A DNA stretch of 36,815 nucleotides. Origin: Thermoproteota archaeon. Lineage in GTDB: Archaea; Thermoproteota; Thermoprotei; Gearchaeales; Gearchaeaceae. Position 1 is the first letter of the stretch. Every line of letters starts with the position of its first letter. The stretch spans positions 1 through 36,815 of the forward strand of contig JAJPJK010000016.1 in NCBI GenBank assembly GCA_021324265.1, in the 5' to 3' direction. The notes under the pieces were generated by a model. The model searched no databases and was not told where the DNA came from. It saw only the letters and a list, made by a program, of their open reading frames with translations. This document shows positions 25,820 to 34,673 of the stretch, piece after piece. Position numbers and translations under genes: made by a program.

Positions 25820-27391
25820 ATGAGTGAGAAGATAACCTATGCGACTTTAATGGCCGATGAACGAATACATCCGAATTTTGAAAAGGCATTAAGCGAGGTC
25901 GAAAAGGAATTTGGGAAGCACTACCCTTTATACATAGGTGATAATGAAGTATTTTCTTCCGAGGAATTTGAAAAGCGCAGCCCGATCGATTCAAACATTC
26001 TTCTTGGATATTTTCAGCAGGCTAATGCAGGCCATATTAAGGAAGCCATTAATGTGGCAAAGAAGGCGTTCAAAGAGTGGAGTGCTTATGATTATAGAGA
26101 ACGTATAAAGATATTTAGAAAAATTGCAGATAATATAGAAAGAAATCTCTATTATATTGCTGCATGGATAACTTATGAAGTTGGCAAAAATAGGATGGAG
26201 GCAATAGCTGAAACTTTCGAAGCTATCGATGCGATAAGATATTACTGCAAGGTTTATGAAGAAAATGAAGGCTACATTAAGAAAATGGGTTCAGGAGGTC
26301 CTGGAGAGAATTGTTATAGTGTAGCCAAGCCTTATGGTATTTGGTTCGTCATTTCTCCTTTCAACTTTCCCTTTATGCTTGCAAATGGCATGTGCTTAGG
26401 CGCGTTATTAACTGGAAATGTTGTTGTGTTTAAGCCCACTTCTGAGGCTCCAATAGGAGGCTATCTTCTTTACAAGATGTATAGGGAAGGAGGCGTTCCT
26501 GCAGGAGCCATTAATTATCTTACTGGTCCTGGAAGCGTATTTGAGGAGGAAGTCACCAAGAATCCAGATGTTGCAGGGCTCGCTTTTACTGGTTCTAAAG
26601 AAGTAGGATTCAAACTTTATAAAAAGTTCTTGACAAATTCTCCCTATCCTAAGCCTATAGTGCTCGAGACAGGCAGTAAGAATCCTACAATCGTAACTAA
26701 AAATGCTGATTTAGATAAAGCAGTTGAAGGTATCGTAAGATCAGCATTTGGTTATTCAAACCAAAAGTGTAGTGCGACATCCAGAGTCTATGTACAAAGA
26801 GAAATTAAGGATGAGTTTTTAAAAAGGCTTGTAGAAAGAACCAAGAAGATAGTGGTCGGTGATCCTAGGAAGAAGGAGACATTCATGGGCCCTGTAATAA
26901 ACAAAAAAGCACAAGAAAACTTTATCAAATATGTCGAGGATGCAAAGAAAGCTGGAGGCGAGATTTTGTTTGGAGGCAATGTTCTGAAAGAAGGGCAGTA
27001 TTCTAGAGGGTATTATGTGGAGCCTACTATAGTAATTGGTTTACCTCATGATCATTATCTTTTCAAGCAAGAACTCTTCGTTCCTATTCTCTTGGTCGAT
27101 TATTTTGACACATTGGAAGAAGCTCTGAACAAAGCAAATGACACTGAATATGGGCTAACCGCTGGTATCTTCAGCGAAAATGAAGAGGAAATCAAGTATT
27201 TCTTCAATAATATTCAGTTCGGAGTAACTTATGCGAATAGAAGGGGAGGTGCTACAACAGGTGCTTGGCCTGGTGCACAAAGTTTTGTTGGATGGAAGGC
27301 CTCAGGCGCTACAGGAAAAGGTGTTGGAGGTCCCTATTATTTGCTTACCTATTTGAGGGAGCAAGCACAGACCGTGGTTAAAGAGAGTTGA
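25820..27391 (+). CDS. Probable 1-pyrroline-5-carboxylate dehydrogenase (ALDH family)
   Basis: The 523-residue aldehyde dehydrogenase has Asn182 (SPFNFPF), Lys205 (VFKPTSEAP), Glu283 (LETGSKNP) and the nucleophile Cys317 (YSNQKCSA). The C-terminal pattern YANRRGGATTGAWPG, then SFVGWKASG and GGPYYLLTYLREQAQT, is that of P5C dehydrogenases, which oxidise glutamate semialdehyde to glutamate in proline catabolism. Another semialdehyde substrate is possible. No proline dehydrogenase is in the window. A 73-residue protein gene overlaps the 3' end by 4 nt. Confidence 0.88.
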   Translation: MSEKITYATLMADERIHPNFEKALSEVEKEFGKHYPLYIGDNEVFSSEEFEKRSPIDSNILLGYFQQANAGHIKEAINVAKKAFKEWSAYDYRERIKIFRKIADNIERNLYYIAAWITYEVGKNRMEAIAETFEAIDAIRYYCKVYEENEGYIKKMGSGGPGENCYSVAKPYGIWFVISPFNFPFMLANGMCLGALLTGNVVVFKPTSEAPIGGYLLYKMYREGGVPAGAINYLTGPGSVFEEEVTKNPDVAGLAFTGSKEVGFKLYKKFLTNSPYPKPIVLETGSKNPTIVTKNADLDKAVEGIVRSAFGYSNQKCSATSRVYVQREIKDEFLKRLVERTKKIVVGDPRKKETFMGPVINKKAQENFIKYVEDAKKAGGEILFGGNVLKEGQYSRGYYVEPTIVIGLPHDHYLFKQELFVPILLVDYFDTLEEALNKANDTEYGLTAGIFSENEEEIKYFFNNIQFGVTYANRRGGATTGAWPGAQSFVGWKASGATGKGVGGPYYLLTYLREQAQTVVKES

Positions 27392-27609
27392 AGAAAAAAT
27401 ATCCAAGAAATGAAGATGTAAAAGAAGCAATAAGAAAGTCCACATTATATATCGGGCATCCTCATGACTTTCCTGATATCGTTTTCGAAAAACTGAAAGC
27501 AGAAGGATTCGACACAACTTTTCTCAACAGAAGAAGAATTTGGAGACTTTATGAAGAAATGGTAAGGAAGAAAGAAATAGATGATTTTTTAGACGTGGTT
27601 ATAAAGTAG
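27388..27609 (+). CDS. Small conserved-looking protein downstream of P5C dehydrogenase
   Basis: This basic protein of 73 residues starts at TTG 27388, overlapping the dehydrogenase stop by 4 nt. It is helical, with a central IGHPHDFPDIVFEKLKAEGF segment and an aromatic, arginine-rich helix (NRRRIWRLYEEMVRKKE). No metal site or membrane segment is seen, though His-Pro-His is notable. The tight coupling suggests a function with the dehydrogenase, perhaps regulatory, but this is inference. Its stop codon directly abuts the end of the convergent inositol phosphate synthase gene. Confidence 0.65.
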   Translation: MKKKYPRNEDVKEAIRKSTLYIGHPHDFPDIVFEKLKAEGFDTTFLNRRRIWRLYEEMVRKKEIDDFLDVVIK

Positions 27610-28692
27610 CTATCTTTCCCTTTTTCCTTCAATATATTCTTCGAGCATTGTCCTAGCTAGCTCATCTGGATATTGAATTGGTGGAGACTTCATGAAATAT
27701 GCAGAAGGACTTATAAGAGGGCCTCCGATTCCCCTATCTAAGGCAAGCTTTAAGCATCTTATGGCATCTATCACTATACCAGCTGAATTAGGTGCATCCC
27801 AAACCTCTAGTTTGAGTTCAACATTAATTGGTGCATCTCCAAACCCTCTACCTTCTACTCTTATGTACGCCCATTTTCTACCCTGTAACCATTTCACATA
27901 ATCACTCGGTCCTATGTGGATATTATCTTCTCCAATTTCATAGGGTATCATGGAAGTAACGGCTTGTGTCTTAGATATTTTCTTTGATTCCAATCTTTCT
28001 CTTTCAAGCATATTTAAGAAATCTGTATCTCCTCCCACGTTAAGCTGATAAGTTCTGTCTATCTTTATTCCTCTGTCTACGAATAATTTAACCAAGGTTC
28101 TATGAAGAATTGTAGCGCCGAGTTGAGATTTGACATCATCTCCTATAATAGGCAAATTCCTCTTGTAAAAAATCTCTTGCCATCGTTTCTCTCTAGCAAT
28201 GAAAACAGGTATTGCGTTTATGAAACCCACTCTGGCTTCCAGAGCTTGTTCTACATACCATTTGGTAGCAGATTCACTACCTACAGGCAAATAATTAATT
28301 ACTAGATCTGCCTGTGAACTCTTAAGTACATCAACTACATCTACAGTAGGAGAAGGATGTTTTTCAATAACCTTTTGAAGATATTTACCAATGCTGTCAT
28401 GTGTCATTCCTCTCATCACTTCTACTCCTAGCTTTGGCACTTCCGCAAATTTCAATGTGCAATTAGGCGATGCAAAAATAGCTTCGCTTAGGTCCTTACC
28501 TACCTTGTTTTTATCAATATCGAATGCAGCAACGAATTCAATATCGCTTACATGATAACCGCCCAATCTAACGTGCATTAATCCTGGGACAAAACTGTTT
28601 TCATCGGCATCCTTATAATAGTGCACTCCTTGAACCAATGCAGATGCAGAATTCCCTACCCCAATGATTGCTACTCTTATCTTTTTCTGCAT
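27610..28692 (-). CDS. Inositol-1-phosphate synthase
   Basis: The 360-residue NAD-dependent enzyme cyclises glucose 6-phosphate to inositol 1-phosphate, the precursor of archaeal phosphoinositide lipids and of thermoprotectants such as di-inositol phosphate. Landmarks are [14 protein letters not shown] (NAD-binding), [19 protein letters not shown], the [21 protein letters not shown] segment, [17 protein letters not shown] and [12 protein letters not shown], all typical of archaeal Ino1. The gene is monocistronic with a TATA-like element at 28713-28725. Confidence 0.92.
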   Translation of the reverse strand: MQKKIRVAIIGVGNSASALVQGVHYYKDADENSFVPGLMHVRLGGYHVSDIEFVAAFDIDKNKVGKDLSEAIFASPNCTLKFAEVPKLGVEVMRGMTHDSIGKYLQKVIEKHPSPTVDVVDVLKSSQADLVINYLPVGSESATKWYVEQALEARVGFINAIPVFIAREKRWQEIFYKRNLPIIGDDVKSQLGATILHRTLVKLFVDRGIKIDRTYQLNVGGDTDFLNMLERERLESKKISKTQAVTSMIPYEIGEDNIHIGPSDYVKWLQGRKWAYIRVEGRGFGDAPINVELKLEVWDAPNSAGIVIDAIRCLKLALDRGIGGPLISPSAYFMKSPPIQYPDELARTMLEEYIEGKRER

Positions 28693-28712
28693 ACGTTAGT
28701 TAAGTGATTCTT

Positions 28713-28725
28713 CTTATTAAGTTTT
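28713..28725 (-). promoter_or_regulatory. TATA-like element of the inositol-1-phosphate synthase gene
   Basis: On the minus strand AAAACTTAATAAG is centred about 27 bp before the ATG at 28692. Confidence 0.45.
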
Positions 28726-28737
28726 GGATGCATAACA

Positions 28738-28750
28738 TTTTATATATATA
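28738..28750 (+). promoter_or_regulatory. TATA box of the terminal oxidase operon
   Basis: TTTATATATATAT predicts initiation near 28770, giving a leader of about 24 nt before the ATG at 28794. A GGGT at 28768-28771 and an in-frame TTG at 28779 leave the exact start open. Confidence 0.5.
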
Positions 28751-28793
28751 TCTACAAAAGATTTAATTAAGGGTAACATTGTTATACTTAGAA

Positions 28794-29057
28794 ATGCCAA
28801 CCGAAAGTGAAGGATTTACGTTGAAGGATTATGTGCTTTACTTTGCTACAGTGTTCCTATTATTATTGCTTTATCTTTACGTAGGCGATTTCGGGAATTT
28901 ATTCGAACCGGTATCCAATGCTACAGAACAAATTCAATTCATATACAGGGTCACATACTTCGCTGCAGGAGTTATATTTTCCCTTTTCGTAGGAGCATTG
29001 ATTTACTTTACTTTGAGATTTTGGGATAGAGGTGCTAAAGATGGTAGAAGTAGCTAA
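28794..29057 (+). CDS. Small two-helix membrane protein of the terminal oxidase operon
   Basis: The product is 87 residues from the ATG at 28794 (92 from a TTG at 28779). It has two hydrophobic segments, about 12-31 (YVLYFATVFLLLLLYLYVGD) and 52-74 (TYFAAGVIFSLFVGALIYFT), with a short acidic loop between them. It immediately precedes and overlaps the CuA subunit gene, so it is probably an accessory oxidase subunit. Because the CuA protein has only one membrane helix, this protein may supply the extra helix usually built into subunit II. I do not recognise a named family. Confidence 0.7.
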   Translation: MPTESEGFTLKDYVLYFATVFLLLLLYLYVGDFGNLFEPVSNATEQIQFIYRVTYFAAGVIFSLFVGALIYFTLRFWDRGAKDGRSS

Positions 29058-29475
29058 AATTTTTGAGTGGACCACGATTATAGGAGCTTCAGCATTGTTT
29101 ATTGTCCTATCTATCATTTCTGCAACCATATTACTTCAGATAAATAATCCTGTACAGGCCACCACGAACAATGATTTTGTGACCATAAAAGTAGTAGGGC
29201 ATCAGTTTTACTGGGAATTCATATATCCTAATGGCACTTCGAAGACGAGCTTAGTAATTAAAGCAAATCAAATGTATCTCTTAGAGATTACTAGCGCTGA
29301 CGTTATACATTCCTTCTTCATTCCCGAGCTAGGGCTAAAACAAGATGCCTATCCAAACTACTATACCAGGATGTGGCTTAATATTACATCACCAGGTATA
29401 TACCATGTGTATTGCACTGAATATTGTGGGACTGGTCACCATACTATGCTCTCTGAAATTGAGGTGATTAGCTGA
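29041..29475 (+). CDS. Cytochrome c oxidase subunit II (CuA), single membrane helix
   Basis: Counting from the ATG at 29041, the protein has 144 residues: one membrane helix (about 11-33) and a cupredoxin domain with a complete CuA site, His90 (VIHSFF), Cys125-x3-Cys129 (CTEYC), His133 and Met136, plus the bridging Glu127. The aromatic GHQFYWEF segment is the usual electron-entry region. It receives electrons and passes them to the haem a site of subunit I. Canonical subunit II has two membrane helices; this one has one, as in some ba3-type oxidases. An in-frame GTG at 29032 is the alternative start. It overlaps the gene before it by 17 nt. Confidence 0.92.
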   Translation: MVEVAKIFEWTTIIGASALFIVLSIISATILLQINNPVQATTNNDFVTIKVVGHQFYWEFIYPNGTSKTSLVIKANQMYLLEITSADVIHSFFIPELGLKQDAYPNYYTRMWLNITSPGIYHVYCTEYCGTGHHTMLSEIEVIS

Positions 29476-29476
29476 C

Positions 29477-31837
29477 ATGGAGCACGAAGATTTTAAGTTT
29501 TATAAGAACTGGCGAACTCTGTTATCTACTACTAGACATACCGAAATAGGAATATTATATCTTTGGACAGCTTTCATTAATCTATTGCTTGCAGGTTCTT
29601 CAGCTGCTATAATGCGTCTTCAGCTTGGAGGTTTTGAGGGTATTGTAACACCGGATACATACTATACGCTAGTGACCTTGCATGGTCTTGCTATGCTTCT
29701 ATTTTTCGTGCCTCCAGTATTTACTGGATTAGCTAACTATGTATTGCCAAAGATGATTGGAGCACCTGATCTTTACTGGCCAAAGATTATTGCCCTTGCT
29801 TATTGGATGTTTGCTTCATCCTCTATAATGCTTTGGTCTAGTTTGTTGATAGGTCACGCTCCGCTAGGATGGACTCTATATCCTCCTAATTCCATCATAA
29901 TTCCCGATCCTGGGGTTGATATCGTTATAATGGCAGTAGTTCTAGTAGGAATAAGTACTGTTATAAGTGCAATCAACTTCTTAATGACCATTTTAAGGCT
30001 AAGGCATCCAAGCGTTAAGTTTACCCTTTCGTCCCTTCCATTGTTTGTTTGGGCTTTCTTGGCAACTATATTACTGATGATTGTAGCGCTTCCGCCGTTA
30101 GCTATAGGAGGTATTATGCTCTTGCTCGAAAGGCACTTACATGCAGATTTCTTTATGGGGACTGGAGATGCCTTGTTATGGCCGAATGTTTTCTGGTTCT
30201 TTGGTCATCCAGAAGTCTATATACTTGTACTACCTGCATTTGGTGTAGTCTCGGAAGTAATACCTAGAATGGCCAGGAGACCAATATATGGAAGGAGAGC
30301 CATCGCGTTATCTTCTATTTTGATTGCTTTCATTTCTTATTTTGTATGGATACATCATATGTTCACAACTCCCACATCTTTATACATAGATATTGCATTT
30401 ATGGTAACAACAGTTGCTGTTGCTGTACCTACGGGGATAAAGGTCTTTAACTGGGTTGCTACGCTTTATAAGGGAAGAATTAGAGTTTGTACACCAATGG
30501 TTTTCTCACTAGCATTCGTTGGTGTTTTCATTATTGGAGGAATAACTGGTGTTTGGTTGGCATGGATTCCATTTGATTACGCTGTACATGGAACATATTT
30601 CGTACTAGCACACTTCCATTTCGTTGTCTGGCCTATTGTTTTTGCGCTACTGAGCGGCATTTATTATTATTTCCCATACATGACTGGCAAGATGTTCCAT
30701 GAAAAGTTGAGCAAAGTTAGCTTTGCATTATTGCTTATTGGAGTCCTAGGTACATATCTCCCATGGATAGAATTGGGCCTAATGGGTATGCCTAGGAGAT
30801 ATTATGAATATCCTGCTGAATATGGGTCCTTACAAGATATATCCACATTCTTTACTTTCTTCATCGTAGCTGGTATTCTTGTATTCATCGTTGATATTTT
30901 AACAAGCATTAGATCTGGAAAACCTGTAGCTGATAGAGAAGACCCATGGGGAGGTGGAAAGCTAGGTATGCCAGATTTCGCCCCTGTTCAACACTCATTG
31001 AATCTAAATGGCTCTGCCTTCCAGTATCACTATCCTCATCCAAGGCCTGCTATAGTAGGATTGTTCTCAAGTGTAGCCATGATTGGTGGCTATCTAATCT
31101 TAAATGGGGTTTATTCTCTAGGAATTATGTTGATTGCTATATTCATCGTTTTGCTTGCTGAATGGTTCGACTTCGATTATTTAGGTAAATTCTCAACACT
31201 GGCTAGATATCTTTCTGAGTTTACGCTTGAAAAACTAGAAAGAGCTAGGAGAAGTGATGCACTTATTGCAGTACTTTGGTTCATATTCTCTGAAGCGATG
31301 ATATTCGGTACGGCTTTTACAGCATATATGTTCCTAAGAGCTTCGTATGTAGCTAGATTTGGTACTTGGCCACCTATTGGTGTTACGCCTGTTGAAACTA
31401 CACCTGTAATAATAAACTCAATATTCCTATTCTCAAGCAGTTTCACAATACAGTTGGCTTATTCATATTATACCAAGAAAGATTATACTAAGTTCTTGGT
31501 ATTGCTTAATTTAACAACAATTTTGGGCATAATTTTCATAACAGGTCAAATTAGAGAATATCTCACTTCTGGTCTTGCAATTTCCAATACGATATACGGA
31601 AGTACTTTCTATCTCATAACAGGCCTACATGGTTTCCACGTTATAATGGGTCTGATATTCATGGCTCTTGTTACTGCAGCAGCGTTAAAGGGAACCTTAG
31701 GATTTGAAAGAAAGGGCTTCGTTGAAGCAGCGACGATATACTGGCATTTCGTTGATATAGTATGGATATTTGTTCTAGCAATAGTCTATTTCAATCTCGC
31801 AGGAATAATAGCTGCCTACTGCGGTATACACTTCTAA
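29477..31837 (+). CDS. Haem-copper oxidase subunit I+III fusion
   Basis: The 786-residue polytopic protein reduces O2 to water and pumps protons. Subunit I spans about 1-500: His69 (haem a), His244-Glu-Val-Tyr248 (CuB and the His-Tyr cross-link), His293-His294 (CuB), His379 (haem a3) and His381 (haem a). The D-channel Asp97 (IGAPD), Glu246, and the K-channel Lys322 (TGIKVF) indicate an A-type pump. Subunit III, about 575-786, has IFSEAMIFGTAFTAYMFLRA, TGLHGFHVIMG and YWHFVDIVWIFVLAIVYF. The I+III fusion resembles Sulfolobus SoxM and Thermus CaaB. The 3' end overlaps the convergent archease gene by 4 nt. Confidence 0.95.
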   Translation: MEHEDFKFYKNWRTLLSTTRHTEIGILYLWTAFINLLLAGSSAAIMRLQLGGFEGIVTPDTYYTLVTLHGLAMLLFFVPPVFTGLANYVLPKMIGAPDLYWPKIIALAYWMFASSSIMLWSSLLIGHAPLGWTLYPPNSIIIPDPGVDIVIMAVVLVGISTVISAINFLMTILRLRHPSVKFTLSSLPLFVWAFLATILLMIVALPPLAIGGIMLLLERHLHADFFMGTGDALLWPNVFWFFGHPEVYILVLPAFGVVSEVIPRMARRPIYGRRAIALSSILIAFISYFVWIHHMFTTPTSLYIDIAFMVTTVAVAVPTGIKVFNWVATLYKGRIRVCTPMVFSLAFVGVFIIGGITGVWLAWIPFDYAVHGTYFVLAHFHFVVWPIVFALLSGIYYYFPYMTGKMFHEKLSKVSFALLLIGVLGTYLPWIELGLMGMPRRYYEYPAEYGSLQDISTFFTFFIVAGILVFIVDILTSIRSGKPVADREDPWGGGKLGMPDFAPVQHSLNLNGSAFQYHYPHPRPAIVGLFSSVAMIGGYLILNGVYSLGIMLIAIFIVLLAEWFDFDYLGKFSTLARYLSEFTLEKLERARRSDALIAVLWFIFSEAMIFGTAFTAYMFLRASYVARFGTWPPIGVTPVETTPVIINSIFLFSSSFTIQLAYSYYTKKDYTKFLVLLNLTTILGIIFITGQIREYLTSGLAISNTIYGSTFYLITGLHGFHVIMGLIFMALVTAAALKGTLGFERKGFVEAATIYWHFVDIVWIFVLAIVYFNLAGIIAAYCGIHF

Positions 31838-32268
31838 ACGTCAAGAACAATTCTTGCATACCAAAATCCATTTTTTTGCTTTAGTTCGAACAAATGCATT
31901 GTAACTGCCTTTACATCGACAAGTGTTTCGTGTCTTTTGTAATCTAGTTTTTCTCCATAAGCTTTTGCCTTCAACTTTTTCTTACCATTAGTCTCAATTG
32001 ATACATCGAAATCAGAAAATACCAAACCCTCCGTATCCTTGTAGTAAATTATCTCTTCTAAAAAATTATATAAAAGTATCTCAAGATCTTCAGACTCAAT
32101 TAATATATCTTTTGTAATTTCTTTTTTTATTGAATTTAAATCTAAAACCATTGCGTTTGAAACAGCTTTTCCTGCCAATTTAAATAGGTTTTCAAGATTC
32201 TTAGCTTGAACCTCAAAAGCTAGGTCTGCAATTGCTATATCTTCAAGATATCTATATCCTTCATTCAT
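31834..32268 (-). CDS. Archease
   Basis: The 144-residue protein begins GYRYLEDIAIADLAFEVQAK, where an acidic residue replaces the more common TADV-type histidine/aspartate context. It has LLYNFLEEIIYYKDTEGLVF in the middle and ends with TLVDVKAVTMHLFEL and VLDV, the archease pattern with a final Asp-Val. Archease speeds guanylylation of the RNA ligase RtcB and lets it turn over repeatedly in tRNA splicing. It is the last gene of the rtcB-GTPase-archease operon, overlapping the GTPase by 8 nt. Confidence 0.9.
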   Translation of the reverse strand: MNEGYRYLEDIAIADLAFEVQAKNLENLFKLAGKAVSNAMVLDLNSIKKEITKDILIESEDLEILLYNFLEEIIYYKDTEGLVFSDFDVSIETNGKKKLKAKAYGEKLDYKRHETLVDVKAVTMHLFELKQKNGFWYARIVLDV

Positions 32269-33160
32269 GAATTAAAATTTCCTTAAATTTTTTATATAAT
32301 TCCTCCTTGTATTTAGCGATGTCTACACCTACGAATAATAGCTTGTTCCCTTTTTGTTCATATTTTTCATAATTTAATCTTCCAGCAACGAAATTTACAA
32401 GATAATTTCCTTCAGGAAAAGTAACGAAACCTTTTCCTCGATATATTTCTCTGGGAAGATTTCCAAGTAGTTCTTCAAACTTGTATCTATCTAAAACTCC
32501 CTCAATCTCCAAGTATATGCTGTCGTATATTTCGTCATGGTGTACAAATTCTCTTTTTTTAACTTCTTTTTCAATAAAATATCCAAAGAAAAGTGAGTAA
32601 TCTAAATTTCCATTACAGAACTTTGTTTTGAATATTATGGCTCTATCATTGATGGATTTAATTTTTTTCTCTATAGACTTGAGATCTTCATTATTCACGA
32701 GATCAATCTTATTAAGTAATATGAAGTCAGCCATTTCAACTTGTACTCTTCCCGTATAACCAATCTCAGGAAATCTTATCATACTATCGCAATCCACGAT
32801 TGTTATTATATTATCTAGAATAACTTCTTCAATGTTTTCTAAATTCAATAAGAGTGCGTCTGGTTCAGCAATTCCTGTGGTTTCAACGATAATATATTCA
32901 GGCTTAACTTTTTGTTTCAATTCTTTGATTGCATATTCGAACTCACCGGTCAAAGAACAACAAACACAGCCACCTTGTAGTTCGATGATATCGATTGCTT
33001 TACCTTTTATGATTTGGGCATCTATAGCTATCTCACCGAATTCATTCATTATAATGGCGATTTTTTTCCTTATTTTATCTAAATTTTCAATTATCCTTCT
33101 GAGAAAAGTAGTCTTGCCAGCGCCTAGGTAGCCTGATACAATTATAATAGGAATCTTCAT
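32261..33160 (-). CDS. G3E-family (CobW/ZNG1-type) metallochaperone GTPase
   Basis: The 299-residue protein has Walker A GYLGAGKTT (10-18), the switch segment NEFGEIAIDAQII, the metal-binding GGCVCC (63-68), a Walker B-like IIVETTGIAEP, the guanine-specificity NKID, and a C-terminal CobW-type domain ending near KGFVTF and VNFVAGRLNYEKY. G3E GTPases load metals such as Zn, Co or Ni into client enzymes. A long His-rich tail is absent, apart from HHDE near residue 205. It begins 4 bp after the rtcB stop and overlaps archease by 8 nt. The sandwiching suggests a role in supplying metal to RtcB, which is an Mn-dependent ligase in archaea; this is inference. Confidence 0.9.
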   Translation of the reverse strand: MKIPIIIVSGYLGAGKTTFLRRIIENLDKIRKKIAIIMNEFGEIAIDAQIIKGKAIDIIELQGGCVCCSLTGEFEYAIKELKQKVKPEYIIVETTGIAEPDALLLNLENIEEVILDNIITIVDCDSMIRFPEIGYTGRVQVEMADFILLNKIDLVNNEDLKSIEKKIKSINDRAIIFKTKFCNGNLDYSLFFGYFIEKEVKKREFVHHDEIYDSIYLEIEGVLDRYKFEELLGNLPREIYRGKGFVTFPEGNYLVNFVAGRLNYEKYEQKGNKLLFVGVDIAKYKEELYKKFKEILIHE

Positions 33161-33164
33161 GAAA

Positions 33165-34616
33165 TTAACCCTTTATATTCCCTATAGGAATCAGCCTTAC
33201 AACTTTTTTAGAAAGTTCTGCAATAGATACAGCTTCAACTACTTCATCGATAGACTTGTATGCGCCGCCGAATTCCTCTGCAACACCAGAATAGGATACA
33301 CTTCTTACTATGATTCCTCTTCTTTCCATATCTTTTATTAGCTGCTCACCTCTAACTAACTGCCTAGCTTTGGTTCTGCTCATTGTCCTTCCGCTTCCAT
33401 GGCAAGTTGTGCCAAAGGTTTCCAGCATAGCTTGTCTAGTTCCTAGCAATAAATACGAACCTGTTTCCATGCTACCACCAATGATTACAGGCTGACCAAG
33501 TTCTTTGTATATATCAGGAATATCTTGGCTTCCTGGACCGAATGATCTAGTTGCACCTTTCCTATGAACTAACACTTTTTTTCTTTGTCCTTCTACGATG
33601 TGTTCTTCAAGCTTGGCAGTATTGTGAGCAACATCATAAACTTGATGGAGACCTAATTTCTCAGGGTCGGAATTGAAGATCTTTGAAAATACCTCCCTTA
33701 TTCTGTGAAGAATTACCTGTCTGTTAGCAAAAGACATATTGATGCCACATTTCATTGCTGCGAAATAATCTTGTCCTTCTTTCGAATTGAATGGTGCACA
33801 TGCCAATTCTCTATCCAAAATCTTAATCCCATATTTTCTCTCCATTACATTTAGAAAGACTTGCAAATAATCTGTAGCTACTTGATGACCAAAACCCCTG
33901 CTTCCACAATGGAACATTATCACAATTTGGTTTTCGAATATTCCTAGTTTTTTGGCAATTTCTGAATCAACTATATTTTCAGGCTTTACCCACTGAATCT
34001 CTAGGTAGTGGTTTCCAGAACCAAGTGTACCGATTTGATCTATGCCTCTATTTACTGCCTTTTGGGATATTTTCGAAGGATCAGCGCCTGCAATGCAGCC
34101 CTTTTCTTCTGTTTTTTCAAGATCTTCTTCCCATCCATATCCCTTTTCTACGCACCATTTTGCTCCTGCTTGCAGTACCTCTATGAATTCTGAATGCTTT
34201 AGTTTTAGGAAACCTGTTGCGCCTACACCCGCTGGAACTCTTTGGAAAAGCATTTCGACGAGTTCCTTTAACTTAGGTCTTACATCATTGATTGTAAGGT
34301 TTGTAAGTACCATCCTCATTCCGCAGTTTATGTCGAAGCCGATGCCTCCAGGAGATATAACACCAGTCTCTGCATCCATCGCTGCAACTCCTCCAATGGG
34401 GAATCCATATCCAGAGTGTCCGTCTGGCATTACATAGGAATATTTGAGTATACCTGGAAGCGTTGACACGTTTAGTGCTTGAGAAAAGACCATCTCATCC
34501 ATATTCTTAAGTAATTTTTCTGTTGCGTAGATCCTAACAGGTACACGCATATCATTTCTATAACCTTTAGGGATTTCCCATACGACTTCAGAAACTCTCT
34601 GAATTTTAGGCAACAT
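33165..34616 (-). CDS. rtcB: RNA-splicing ligase RtcB
   Basis: The 483-residue ligase joins RNA 2',3'-cyclic phosphate or 3'-phosphate ends to 5'-OH in a GTP- and Mn-dependent reaction, sealing spliced tRNA halves. The active site is complete: Asp95 and Cys98 (FDINCGMR), His203 (LGSGNHYLE), His236 (FHCGSRGFGH), His331 (VYDVAHNTAKLEEH) and the guanylylated His406 (TTCHGSGRTMSRTKA). Spacing closely matches the Pyrococcus enzyme, and there is no intein. It heads the three-gene operon. The TATA-like element at 34644-34651 is shared with the divergent glycosyltransferase. Confidence 0.96.
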   Translation of the reverse strand: MLPKIQRVSEVVWEIPKGYRNDMRVPVRIYATEKLLKNMDEMVFSQALNVSTLPGILKYSYVMPDGHSGYGFPIGGVAAMDAETGVISPGGIGFDINCGMRMVLTNLTINDVRPKLKELVEMLFQRVPAGVGATGFLKLKHSEFIEVLQAGAKWCVEKGYGWEEDLEKTEEKGCIAGADPSKISQKAVNRGIDQIGTLGSGNHYLEIQWVKPENIVDSEIAKKLGIFENQIVIMFHCGSRGFGHQVATDYLQVFLNVMERKYGIKILDRELACAPFNSKEGQDYFAAMKCGINMSFANRQVILHRIREVFSKIFNSDPEKLGLHQVYDVAHNTAKLEEHIVEGQRKKVLVHRKGATRSFGPGSQDIPDIYKELGQPVIIGGSMETGSYLLLGTRQAMLETFGTTCHGSGRTMSRTKARQLVRGEQLIKDMERRGIIVRSVSYSGVAEEFGGAYKSIDEVVEAVSIAELSKKVVRLIPIGNIKG

Positions 34617-34643
34617 ACAGAATCTAATATTTTAACCGTATTT

Positions 34644-34651
34644 ATTTAAAT
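34644..34651. promoter_or_regulatory. Central palindromic TATA box between rtcB and the GT-C gene
   Basis: ATTTAAAT is perfectly symmetric and centred about 26 bp before the plus-strand ATG (34674) and about 31 bp before the minus-strand ATG (34616). No second TATA-like block is evident in the 57-bp spacer, so one element may drive both genes. Confidence 0.5.
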
Positions 34652-34673
34652 TTGAGTATATTACCTAGAACAT

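Noticed and set aside
34042-34437. Plus-strand open frame (131 codons) opposite rtcB
   Set aside because: Antisense to a fully conserved RtcB region; the composition is rich in Ser, Phe and Pro, as expected of a shadow frame.
33165-34616. Intein in RtcB
   Set aside because: The protein is 483 residues and active-site spacing closely matches the uninterrupted Pyrococcus enzyme, so no insertion is present.
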